Notes under the pieces: generated by a model | Database searches by the model: none | Told to the model about the DNA's origin: nothing | Seen by the model: the letters and a program-made list of their open reading frames with translations, nothing else | NCBI GenBank assembly: GCA_014843695.1 | Contig: CM026390.1 | Coordinates: 5,774,292-5,838,291, forward strand | Direction: 5' to 3' | Length of the DNA stretch: 64,000 nt | Source of the DNA: Archivesica marissinica | Taxonomy: Eukaryota; Mollusca; Bivalvia; Venerida; Vesicomyidae | Part shown: piece by piece, positions 53,817 to 64,000 of the stretch | Layout: every line of letters starts with the position of its first letter | Position numbering within the stretch: the stretch's first letter is position 1 | Translations under genes and position numbers: made by a program

Positions 53817-53877
53817 ACACAGGAAGGCTATTCTCCAGTTTCCTTATAAACACATTCAACCTCCTAATGGCTGCCAT
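53817..53877 (-). CDS. ABAT: 4-aminobutyrate aminotransferase, first coding exon (mitochondrial presequence)
   Basis: The ATG at 53877-53875 is the first in-frame start after a TAG at 53925-53923. The exon encodes 20 residues, MAAIRRLNVFIRKLENSLPV, and the first base of codon 21. Arginines or lysines at 5, 6, 12 and 13, spaced by hydrophobic residues, with no acid before residue 15, fit an amphipathic mitochondrial import signal as expected for this matrix enzyme. The donor is CCTGTGT|GTGAGT with GT at 53816-53815. The exon ends in phase 1 with T, and exon 2 at 50215 starts with GT, restoring a TGT codon and the frame into ERWMTSATSRPLMDV. Phase, strand and presequence all agree, although no homologue of these 20 residues can be expected because presequences diverge quickly. 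Confidence 0.8.
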
Positions 53878-54027
53878 TGTAGATGAAAATGATATTGTGC
53901 GAGCTTGTTGTACATGAATAATCTAGACCGATATAGAATACTGCATATCTAACATTGACCTATTTACCAGCATAGATAACACAAAACCTTGAAGACATAT
54001 ACGTATTCGCTTTCTAAAAACAACTGG
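53878..54027 (-). promoter_or_regulatory. ABAT 5' UTR and proximal promoter region
   Basis: 150 bp of unique sequence upstream of the ABAT start on the minus strand. I see no clear TATA box or CpG patch. The region is limited on its far side by a SINE insertion at 54028 and by satellite block B from 54355, so any compact promoter must lie in these few hundred bases. No transcription start can be fixed by eye. Confidence 0.4.
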
Positions 54028-54261
54028 AAGTCGTGATAGCGCAGTGGATGCGCATTCGCTTCAGGTGGGAAAGGTTAGGAGTTTGAGCCCCACTGGAGCC
54101 GTTATGATTGTGCCCTTAGGCATGGCATTTAAATTCCACGTTGCCTCTTCTCTCTCCCTCGTGGCGATGGATTCCATCAGGAATGAGGTCTCGAGAGTGA
54201 TTAATATAAGTTGTAAGAACTTGTTTCGCAATCAAGCTAAAATAAATTTGTATAAACTAAT
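54028..54261 (+). mobile_element. tRNA-derived SINE with 8-bp target-site duplication
   Basis: The body starts near GTCGTGATAGCGCAGTGG at 54030. It has a pol III A-box-like TAGCGCAGTGG at 54037-54047 and a B-box-like AGTTTGAGCCC at 54080-54090 (consensus GGTTCGANYCC, with the CpG changed to TG). A central section with GTGCCCTTAGGCATGGCATT resembles conserved middle domains of several animal SINE families. The element ends in AT-rich AAATAAATTTGTATAAACTA. The direct repeat ACAACTGG flanks it at 54020-54027 and 54262-54269. It points away from ABAT. The family is not assigned. Confidence 0.75.
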
Positions 54262-54269
54262 ACAACTGG

Positions 54270-54354
54270 GGTGGTTTATTCATGAGGTTGATGTACGGTA
54301 CCTAAATCTGTGTCGCAAGTGCATGATATCTCTCCGGACAATACATGCATATTA
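54270..54354. other. Short unique spacer
   Basis: Unique sequence between the SINE and satellite block B. No feature is recognised. Confidence 0.6.
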
Positions 54355-54360
54355 CTGTAT

Positions 54361-54560
54361 CAACAGTGTACGTCTGCTATATCACTGGATGTGGATATAT
54401 CAACAGTGTATGTCTGCTATATCACAGGAGGTGGATGTATTAATAGTGTACGTCTGCTATATCACTGGATGTGGATGTATCAACAGTGTATGTCTGCTAT
54501 ATCACAGGAGGTGGCTGTATCAACAGTATATGTCTGCTATATCACTGGAGGTGGATGTAT
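54361..54560. repeat. Edge of block B made of five 40-bp units
   Basis: The CAACAGTGTA motif or its variants starts at 54361, 54401, 54441, 54481 and 54521, exactly 40 bp apart. Only after 54560 does the 33-bp form take over. Units alternate between CACTGGATG and CACAGGAGG types, giving an 80-bp sub-period. Confidence 0.93.
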
Positions 54561-54924
54561 CTATGTCTGCTATATCACTGGAGATGGATGTATCTATGTC
54601 TGCTATATCACTGGAGATGGTTGTATCTATGTCTGCTATATCACTGGAGATAGATGTATCTATGTCTGCTATTTCACTGGAGGTGGATGTATCTATGTCT
54701 GATATATCACTGGAGATGGATGTATCTATGTCTGCTATATCACTGGAGGTGGATGTATCTATGTCTGCTATATCACTGGAGGTGGTTGTATCTATGTCTG
54801 CTATATCACTGGAGGTGGATGTATCTATGTCTGCTATATCCCAGGAGGTGGATATATCTATGTCTGCTATATCACTGGAGGTGGATGTATCAACAGTATA
54901 TGTCAGCTATATCACTGGAGGTGG

Positions 54925-55465
54925 TTGTATCTATGTCTGCTATATCACTGGATGTGGATGTATCTATGTCTGCTATATCACTGGAGATGGTTGTATCTAT
55001 GTCTGCTATATCACTGGAGGTGGTTGTATCTATGTCTGCTATATCACTGGATGTGGATGCATCTATGTCTGCTATATCACTGGATGTGGATGTATCTATG
55101 TCTGCTATATCACTGGAGATGGTTGTATCTATGTCTGCTATATCACTGGAGGTGGTTGTATCTATGTCTGCTATATCACTGGATGTGGATGCATCTATGT
55201 CTGCTATATCACTGGATGTGGATGTATCTATGTCTGCTATATCACTGGAGATGGTTGTATCTATGTCTGCTATATCACTGGAGGTGGTTGTATCTATGTC
55301 TGCTATATCACTGGATGTGGATGCATCTATGTCTGCTATATCACTGGATGTGGATGTATCTATGTCTGCTATATCACTGGAGATGGTTGTATCTATGTCT
55401 GCTATATCACTGGAGGTGGTTGTATCTATGTCTGCTATATCACTGGATGTGGATGTATCTATCTC
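54925..55465. repeat. 132-bp higher-order repeat (four 33-bp units), about four copies
   Basis: The order of variants GGATGCATC, GGATGTATC, GAGATGGTTG and GAGGTGGTTG repeats with a 132-bp period. The diagnostic GGATGC ends at 55060, 55192 and 55324. The first copy has a GGATGTATC unit in the marker position, and a related but shorter version appears at 58300-58520. Confidence 0.9.
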
Positions 55466-55999
55466 TGCTATATCACTGGAGGTGGCTGTATCAACAGAAT
55501 ATGTCTGCTATATCACTGGAAGTGGATATATCTATGTCTGCTATATCACTGGATGTGGATGTATCTATGTCTGCTATATCACTGGATGTGGATGTATCTA
55601 TGTCTGCTATATCACTGGAGGTGGATGTATCAACAGTGTATGTCAGCTATATCACTGGAGGTGGATGTATCTATGTCAGCTATATCACTGGAGGTGGATG
55701 TATATATGTCTGCTATATCACTGGAGGTGGATGTACCTATGTCTGCTATATCACAGGAGGTGGCTGTATCAACAGTATATGTCTGCTATATCACTGGATG
55801 TGGTTGTATCTATGTCAGCTATATCAAGGAGGTGGCTGTATCTTATGTCTGCTATATCACTGGAGGTGGTTGTATCTATGTCTGCTATATCACTGGAGGT
55901 GGTTGTATCTATGTCTGCTATATCACTGGATGTGGTTGTATCTATGTCTGCTATATCACTGGAGGTGGTTGTATCTATGTCTGCTATATCACTGGAGGT

Positions 56000-56053
56000 T
56001 GTGTATCGTTGTTGTTTTGGTGTGGTTGTTTTGTTTGTTTGGGTGGTGTTGTT
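56000..56053. other. Non-satellite GT-rich insertion in block B
   Basis: A 54-bp stretch rich in GTT and TGG (GTTGTTTTGGTGTGGTTGTT and following) interrupts the array. The satellite resumes at ATGTCTGCTATATCACTGG. No target-site duplication or known element is recognised; it may be a replication-slippage product. Confidence 0.8.
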
Positions 56054-56764
56054 ATGTCTGCTATATCACTGGAGGTGGTTGTATCTATGTCTGCTATATC
56101 ACTGGAGGTGTTTGTATCTATGTCTGTTATATTACTGGAGGTGGTTGTATCTATGTCTGCTATATCACTGGAGGTGGTTGTATCTATGTCTGCTATATCA
56201 CTGGAGGTGGTTGTATCTATGTCTGATATATCACTGGAGGTGGTTGTATCTATGTCTGCTATATCACTTGAGGTGGTTGTATCTATGTTTGCTATATTAC
56301 TGGAGGTGGTTGTATCTATGTCTGCTATATCACTGGATGTGGATGTATCTGTGTCTGCTATATCACTGGAGGTGGGTGTATCTATGTCTGCTATATCACT
56401 GGAGGTGGATGTATCTATGTCTGCTATATTACTGGAGGTGGATGTATCTATGTCTGATATATCACTGGAGGTTGATGTATCTATGTCTGCTATGTCACTG
56501 GAGGTGGCTGTATCAACAGTGTATTTCTGTTATATCACTTGATGTGGTTGTATCGTTATGTCTGCTATATTACTGGAGGTGGATGTATCTATGTCTGCTA
56601 TTTCACTGGAGGTGGGTGTATCGTGTATGTCTGCTATATTAGTGGAGGTGGATGTATCTATGTCTGCTATATTACTGGAGGTGGATGTATCTATGTCTGC
56701 TATATCACTGGAGGTGGATGTATCTATGTCTGCTATATCACAGGAGGTGGCTGTATCAACAGTA

Positions 56765-59700
56765 TATGTCTGCTATATCACTGGATGTGGTTGTATCTAT
56801 GTCAGCTATATCAAGGAGGTGGCTGTATCAAAAATATATGTCTGCTATATCACTGGAGGTGGTTGTATCCATGTCTGCTATATCACTGGAGGTGGTTGTA
56901 TCTATGTCTGCTATATCACTGGATGTAGTTGTATCTATGTCTGCTATATCACTGGAGGTGGTTGTATCTATGTCTGCTATATCACTGGAGGTGGCTGTAT
57001 CAACAGAATATGTCTGCTATATCACTGGATGTGGTTGTATCTATGTTTGCTATATCACACGAGGTGGCTGTATCAAAAGTATATGTCTGCTATATCACTG
57101 GAGATGGTTGTATCTATGTCTGCTATATCACTGGAGGTGGTTGTATCTATGTCTGTTATATCACTGGAGGTAGTTGTATCTATGTCTGCTATATCACTGG
57201 AGGTGGTTGTATCTATGTCTGCTATATCACTGGAGGTGGTTGTATCTATGTCTGATATATCACTGGAGGTAGTTGTATCTATGTCTGCTATATCACTGGA
57301 GGTAGTTGTATCTATGTCTGCTATATCACTGGAGGTGGTTGTATCTATGTCTGCTATATCACTGGATGTGGATGTATCTATGTCTGCTATATCACTGGAG
57401 GTGGATGTATCTATGTCTGCTATATCACTGGAGGTGGATGTATCTATGTCTGCTATATCACTGGAGGTGGATGTATCTATGTCTGCTATATCACTGGAGG
57501 TGGACGTATCTATGTCTGCTATGTCACTGGAGGTGGCTGTATCAACAGTGTATTTCTGTTATATCACTGGATGTGGTTGTATCAACAGTGTATGTCTGCT
57601 ATATTACTGGAGGTGGATGTATTTATGTCTGCTATATCACTGGATGTGGGTGTATCAACAGTGTATGTCTGCTATATTAGTGGAGGTGGATGTATCTATG
57701 TCTGCTATATCACTGGAGGTGGATGTATTTATGTCTGCTATATCACTGGATGGAAGTGGTTGTATCTATGTCTGTTATATCACTGGAGGTGGAGGTATCA
57801 ACAGTGTATGTCAGCTATATCACTGGAGGTGGATGTATCTATGTCTGCTATATCACTGGAGGTGGATGTATATATGTCTGCTATATCACTGGAGGTGGAT
57901 GTATCAACAGTGTATGTCAGCTATATCACTGGAGGTGGATGTATCTATGTCTGCTATATCACTGGAGGTGGATGTATCTATGTCTGCTATATCACTGGAG
58001 GTGGATGTATCTATGTCTGCTATATCACTGGAGGTGGATGTATCTATGTCTGCTATATCACTGGAGATGGATGTATATATGTCTGCAATATCACTGGAGG
58101 TGGATGTATCTATGTCTGCTATATCACTGGAGGTGGTTGTATCTATGTCTGCTATATCACTGGAGGTGGATGTATCTATGTCTGCTATATCCCAGGAGGT
58201 GGATATATCTATGTCTGCTATATCACTGGAGGTGGATGTATCAACAGTATATGTCAGCTATATCACTGGAGGTGGTTGTATCTATGTCTGCTATATCACT
58301 GGATGTGGATGTATCTATGTCTGCTATATCACTGGAGGTGGTTGTATCTATGTCTGCTATATCACTGGATGTGGATGCATCTATGTCTGCTATATCACTG
58401 GATGTGGATGTATCTATGTCTGCTATATCACTGGAGATGGTTGTATCTATGTCTGCTATATCACTGGAGGTGGTTGTATCTATGTCTGCTATATCACTGG
58501 ATGTGGATGTATCTATGTCTGCTATATCACTGGAGGTGGCTGTATCAACAGAATATGTCTGCTATATCACTGGAAGTGGATATATCTATGTCTGCTATAT
58601 CACTGGATGTGGATGTATCTATGTCTGCTATATCACTGGATGTGGATGTATCTATGTCTGCTATATCACTGGAGGTGGATGTATCAACAGTGTATGTCAG
58701 CTATATCACTGGAGGTGGATGTATCTATGTCTGCTATATCACTGGAGGTGGATGTATCTATGTCTGATATATCACTGGACGTAGTTGTATCTATGTCTGC
58801 TATATCACTGGAGGTGGTTGTATCTATGTCTGCTATATCACAGGAGGTGGCTGTATCAACAGTATATGTCTGCTATATCACTGGATGTGGTTGTATCTAT
58901 GTCAGCTATATCTCAGGAGGTGGCTGTATCAAAAATATATGTCTGCTATATCACTGGAGGTGGTTGTATCCATGTCTGCTATATCACTGGAGGTGGTTGT
59001 ATCTATGTCTGCTATATCACTGGATGTAGTTGTATCTATGTCTGCTATATCACTGGAGGTGGTTGTATCTATGTCTGCTATATCACTGGAGCTGGCTGTA
59101 TCAACAGAATATGTCTGCTATATCACTGGATGTGGTTGTATCTATGTTTGCTATATCACACGAGGTGGCTGTATCAAAAGTATATGTCTGCTATATCATT
59201 GGAGGTGGTTGTATCTATGTCTGCTATATCACTGGAGGTGGTTGTATCTATGTCTGTTATATCACTGGAGGTAGTTGTATCTATGTCTGCTATATCACTG
59301 GAGGTGGTTGTATCTATGTCTGCTATATCACTGGAGGTGGTTGTATCTATGTCTGATATATCACTGGAGGTAGTTGTATCTATGTCTGCTATATCACTGG
59401 AGGTAGTTGTATCTATGTCTGCTATATCACTGGAGGTGGTTGTATCTATGTCTGCTATATCACTGGATGTGGATGTATCTATGTCTGCTATATCACTGGA
59501 GGTGGATGTATCTATGTCTGCTATATCACTGGAGGTGGATGTATCCTATGTCTGCTATATCACTGGAGGTGGATGTATCTATGTCTGCTATATCACTGGA
59601 GGTGGATGTATCTATGTCTGCTATATCACTGGAGGTGGGTGTATCAACAGTGTATGTCTGCTATATCACTGAATGTGGTTGTATCTATGTCTGCTATATC

Positions 59701-62700
59701 ACTGGAGGTGGATGTATTTATGTCTGCTATATCACTGGAGGTGGGTGTATCAACAGTGTATGTCTGCTATATTAGTGGAGGTGGATGTATCTATGTCTGC
59801 TATATCACTGGAGGTGGATGTATTTATGTCTGCTATATCACTGGAGGTGGGTGTATCAACAGTGTATGTCTGCTATATTAGTGGAGGTGGATGTATCTAT
59901 GTCTGCTATATCACTGGAGGTGGATGTATTTATGTCTGCTATATCACTGGATGGAAGTGGTTGTATCTATGTCTGTTATATCACTGGAGGTGGAGGTATC
60001 AACAGTGTATGTCAGCTATATCACTGGAGGTGGATGTATCTATGTCTGCTATATCACTGGAGGTGGATGTATATATGTCTGCTATATCACTGGAGGTGGA
60101 TGTATCAACAGTGTATGTCAGCTATATCACTGGAGGTGGATGTATCTATGTCTGCTATATCACTGGAGGTGGATGTATCTATGTCTGCTATATCACTGGA
60201 GGTGGATGTATCTATGTCTGCTATATCACTGGAGGTGGATGTATCTATGTCTGCTATATCACTGGAGATGGATGTATATATGTCTGCTATATCACTGGAG
60301 GTGGATGTATCTATGTCTGCTATATCACTGGAGGTGGTTGTATCTATGTCTGCTATATCACTGGAGGTGGATGTATCTATGTCTGCTATCTCACTGAAGG
60401 TGGATCTTTCAACAGTGTATGTATGCTATATCACTGGAGGTGGATGTATCTATGTCTGATATATCACTGGATGTGGATGTATCTATTTCTGTTATATCAT
60501 TGGAGGTGGATGTATCTATGTCTGCTATATCACTGGAGGTGGCTGTATCTATGTCTGCTATATCACTGGATGTGGATGTATCTATGTCTGCTATATCACT
60601 GGAGTTGGATGTATCTATGTCTGCTACATCACTGGATGTGGATGTTTCTATGTCTGCTATATCACTGGAGGTGGATGTATCTATGTCTGCTATATCACTG
60701 GAGGTATCTATGTCTGCTATATCACTGGATATGGATGTATCTATTTCTGCTATATCACGGGAGGTGGATGTATCTATGTCTGCTGTATCACTGGAGGTAT
60801 CTATGTCTGCTATATCACTGGAGGTTGATGTATCTATGTCTGCTATATCACTGGAGGTGGCTGTATCAACAGTGTATGTCTACTATATCACTTGATGTGG
60901 ATGTATGTATGTCTGCTATATCACTGGAGGTGGATGTATCTATGTCTGCTATATCACTGGAGGTATCTATGTCTGCTATATCACTGGAAGAGGATGTATC
61001 TATGTCTGCTATATCACTGGATGTGGATGTATCTATGTCTGCTATATCACTGGAGGTATCAATGTCTGCTATATCACTGGAGGTGGATGAATCTATGTCT
61101 GCTATATCACTGGATGTGGATGTATCTATGTCTGTTATATCATTGGAGGTGGATGTATCTATGTCTGCTATATCACTGGATATGGATGTATCTATTTCTG
61201 CTATATCACGGGAGGTGGATGTATCTATGTCTGCTATATCACTGGATGTGGATGTATCTATGTCTGCTATATCACTGGAGGTGGATGTATCTATGTCTGC
61301 TATATCACTGGAGATGGATGTATCTATGTCTGCTTTATCACTGGAGGTGGATGTATCTGTGTCTGCTATATCAGTGGAGGTGGTTGTATCTATGTCTGCT
61401 ATATTACTGAAGGTGGTTATATCTATGTCTGCTATATCACTGGAGGTGGTTGTATCTATGTCTGCTATATTACTGGAGGTGGATGTATCTATGTCTGCTA
61501 TATTACTGGAGGTGGATGTATCTATGGCTGCTATATCACGGGAGGTGGATGTATCTATGTCTGCTATATCACTTGAGGTAGATGTATCTATGTCTGCAAT
61601 ATCACTGGATGTGGATGTATCTATGTCTGCTATATCACTGGAGGTGGATGTATCTATGTCTTCAATATCACTGGAGATGGATGTATCTATGTCTGCTTTA
61701 TCACTGGAGGTGGATGTATCTATGTCTGCTTTATCACAGGAGGTGGATGTATCTATGTCTGCTATATCACAGGAGGTGGCTGTATCAACAGTATATGTCT
61801 GCTATATCACTGGATGTGGTTGTATCTATGTCAGCTATATCAAGGAGGTGGCTGTATCAAAAATATATGTCTGCTATATCACTGGAGGTGGTTGTATCCA
61901 TGTCTGCTATATCACTGGAGGTGGTTGTATCTATGTCTGCTATATCACTGGATGTAGTTGTATCTATGTCTGCTATATCACTGGAGGTGGATGTATCTAT
62001 GTCTGCTATATCACTGGAGGTGGATGTATCTATGTCTGCTATATCACTGGAGGTGGATGTATCTATGTCTGCTATATCACTGGAGGTGGACGTATCTATG
62101 TCTGCTATGTCACTGGAGGTGGCTGTATCAACAGTGTATTTCTGTTATATCACTGAATGTGGTTGTATCAACAGTATATGTCTGCTATATTACTGGAGGT
62201 GGATGTATCTATGTCTGAAATATCACTGGAGGTGGGTGTATCAACAGTGTATGTCTGCTATATTAGTGGAGGTGGATGTATCTATGTCTGCTATATCACT
62301 GGAGGTGGATGTATTTATGTCTGCTATATCACTGGAGGTGGGTGTATCAACAGTGTATGTCTGCTATATTAGTGGAGGTGGATGTATCTATGTCTGCTAT
62401 ATCACTGGAGGTGGATGTATTTATGTCTGCTATATCACTGGAGGTGGGTGTATCAACAGTGTATGTCTGCTATATCACTGGAGGTGGATGTATCTATGTC
62501 TGCTATATCACTGGAGGTGGATGTATTTATGTCTGCTATATCACTGGAGGTGGATGTATCAACAGTGTATGTCTGCTATATCACTGGAGGTGGATGTATC
62601 TATGTCTGCTATATCACTGGAGGTGGATGTATCTATGTCTGCTATATCACTGGAGGTGGATGTATCTATGTCTGCTATATCACTGGAGGTGGATGTATCT

Positions 62701-63550
62701 ATGTCTGCTATATCACTGGAGGTGGATGTATCAACAGTGTATGTCAGCTATATCACTGGAGGTGGATGTATCTATGTCAGCTATATCACTGGAGGTGGAT
62801 GTATCTATGTCTGCTATATCACTGGAGGTGGATGTATCTATGTCTGATATATCACTGGACGTAGTTGTATCTATGTCTGCTATATCACTGGAGGTGGTTG
62901 TATCTATGTCTGCTATATCACAGGAGGTGGTTGTATCAACAGTATATGTCTGCTATGTCACTGGATGTGGTTGTATCTATGTCAGCTATATCTCAGGAGG
63001 TGGCTGTATCAAAAATATATGTCTGCTATATCACTGGAGGTGGTTGTATCCATGTCTGCTATATCACTGGATGTGGTTGTATCTATGACTGCTATATCAC
63101 TGGATGTAGTTGTATCTATGTCTGCTATATCACTGGAGGTGGTTGTATCTATGTCTGCTATATCACTGGAGCTGGCTGTATCAACAGAATATGTCTGCTA
63201 TATCACTGGATGTGGTTGTATCTATGTTTGCTATATCACACGAGGTGGCTGTATCAAAAGTATATGTCTGCTATATCACTGGAGGTGGTTGTATCTATGT
63301 CTGCTATATCACTGGAGGTGGTTGTATCTATGTCTGTTATATCACTGGAGGTAGTTGTATCTATGTCTGCTATATCACTGGAGATGGTTGTATCTATGTC
63401 TGCTATATCACTGGAGGTGGTTGTATCTATGTCTGATATATCACCGGAGGTAGTTGTATCTATGTCTGCTATATCACTGGAGGTAGTTGTATCTATGTCT
63501 GCTATATCACTGGAGGTGGTTGTATCTATGTCTGCTATATCACTGGATGT
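56765..63550. repeat. Three related higher-order segments in block B
   Basis: A run of variant units is present at about 56765-57370, 58866-59470 and 62946-63550. It includes CAGCTATATC followed by AAGGAGGTGG or TCAGGAGGTGG, then CAAAAATATATG, GGATGTAGTTG and CACACGAGG. Offsets are 2101 and 4080. A partial copy lies at 61783-61970. Copies two and three share TCTCAGGAGG and GGAGCTGGC and are closer to each other than to copy one. Confidence 0.85.
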
Positions 63551-64000
63551 GGATGTATCTATGTCTGCTATATCACTGGAGGTGGATGTATCTATGTCTG
63601 CTATATCACTGGAGGTGGATGTATCTATGTCTGCTATATCACTGGAGGTGGATGTATCTATGTCTGCTATATCACTGGAGGTGGACGTATCTATGTCTGC
63701 TATGTCACTGGAGGTGGCTGTATCAACAGTGTATGTCTGTTATATCACTGAATGTGGTTGTATCAACAGTATATGTCTGCTATATCACTGGAGGTGGGTG
63801 TATCAACAGTGTATGTCTGCTATATTAGTGGAGGTGGATGTATCTATGTCTGCTATATCACTGGAGGTGGATGTATTTATGTCTGCTATATCACTGGAGG
63901 TGGGTGTATCAACAGTGTATGTCTGCTATATTAGTGGAGGTGGATGTATCTATGTCTGCTATATCACTGGAGGTGGATGTATTTATGTCTGCTATATCAC

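Larger units (their letters stand above)
54355..64000. repeat. 33-bp satellite array, block B (runs off right edge)
   Basis: The same unit as block A, in the same orientation, about 280 copies in the window. The 40-bp long form (TCAACAGTGTATG) is used more often than in block A, and variants CACAGGAGG, CAGCTATATC and CTATATTAGTGG are typical here. Block-specific variants suggest the two blocks have been homogenised separately for some time, or are different parts of one large array. As in block A, no true coding sequence is supported. Confidence 0.97.

Noticed and set aside
54030..54100. Functional tRNA gene
   Set aside because: The A and B boxes are present but degenerate, I see no complete cloverleaf with an acceptor stem, and the flanking direct repeats and tail point to a SINE.
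54044..56542. 832-codon frame starting in the SINE and running into block B
   Set aside because: Its first part is the SINE body and flank and the rest is satellite; there is no protein similarity.

Overview
This is animal nuclear DNA, most likely from a mollusc and perhaps a bivalve. It is dominated by tandem repeats and holds pieces of only two recognisable protein-coding genes, both on the minus strand. Short exons lie between AT-rich introns with canonical GT/AG sites. There is a tRNA-derived SINE, a TA-flanked MITE, and a degenerate dispersed repeat of a kind I recall as common in molluscan genomes. The organism call rests on memory of repeat style and on the two animal genes, not on a search.

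Layout. 1-34104: one 33-bp satellite (block A) that continues past the left edge. 34105-36573: low-copy DNA with a dispersed repeat carrying a 14-bp tandem expansion, a 380-bp MITE and a 29-bp minisatellite with a 232-bp higher-order period. 36574-36902 (minus): last coding exon of a GTPBP1-type translational GTPase. 36905-37820: an 11-bp AT-rich array that forms the 3' end of the intron before that exon. 37874-40526: a very uniform 39-bp array. 40527-41526: exactly 1000 N. 41527-49937: a 27-bp array. 50085-50215 and 53817-53877 (minus): second and first coding exons of 4-aminobutyrate aminotransferase (ABAT), with matching splice phase. The intron between them holds a 23-bp array and nine copies of a 34-bp repeat. 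54028-54261: SINE just upstream of ABAT. 54355-64000: the same 33-bp satellite again (block B), continuing past the right edge.

Almost every long reading frame here is an artefact. The 27-, 33- and 39-bp units are multiples of three and lack stops in several frames, so hundreds of codons stay open without being genes.

The main structural point is a conflict in gene order. Read on the minus strand, ABAT enters from the right and its remaining exons must lie to the left of 50085. GTPBP1 ends at 36574 and its earlier exons must lie to the right of 36902. The two genes therefore interleave across the N gap. Either GTPBP1 is nested inside an ABAT intron with its other exons in the gap, or the two contigs are joined in the wrong order. 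Exchanging them would separate the genes and bring blocks A and B together. I found no new defence, mobile or metabolic system in this window.
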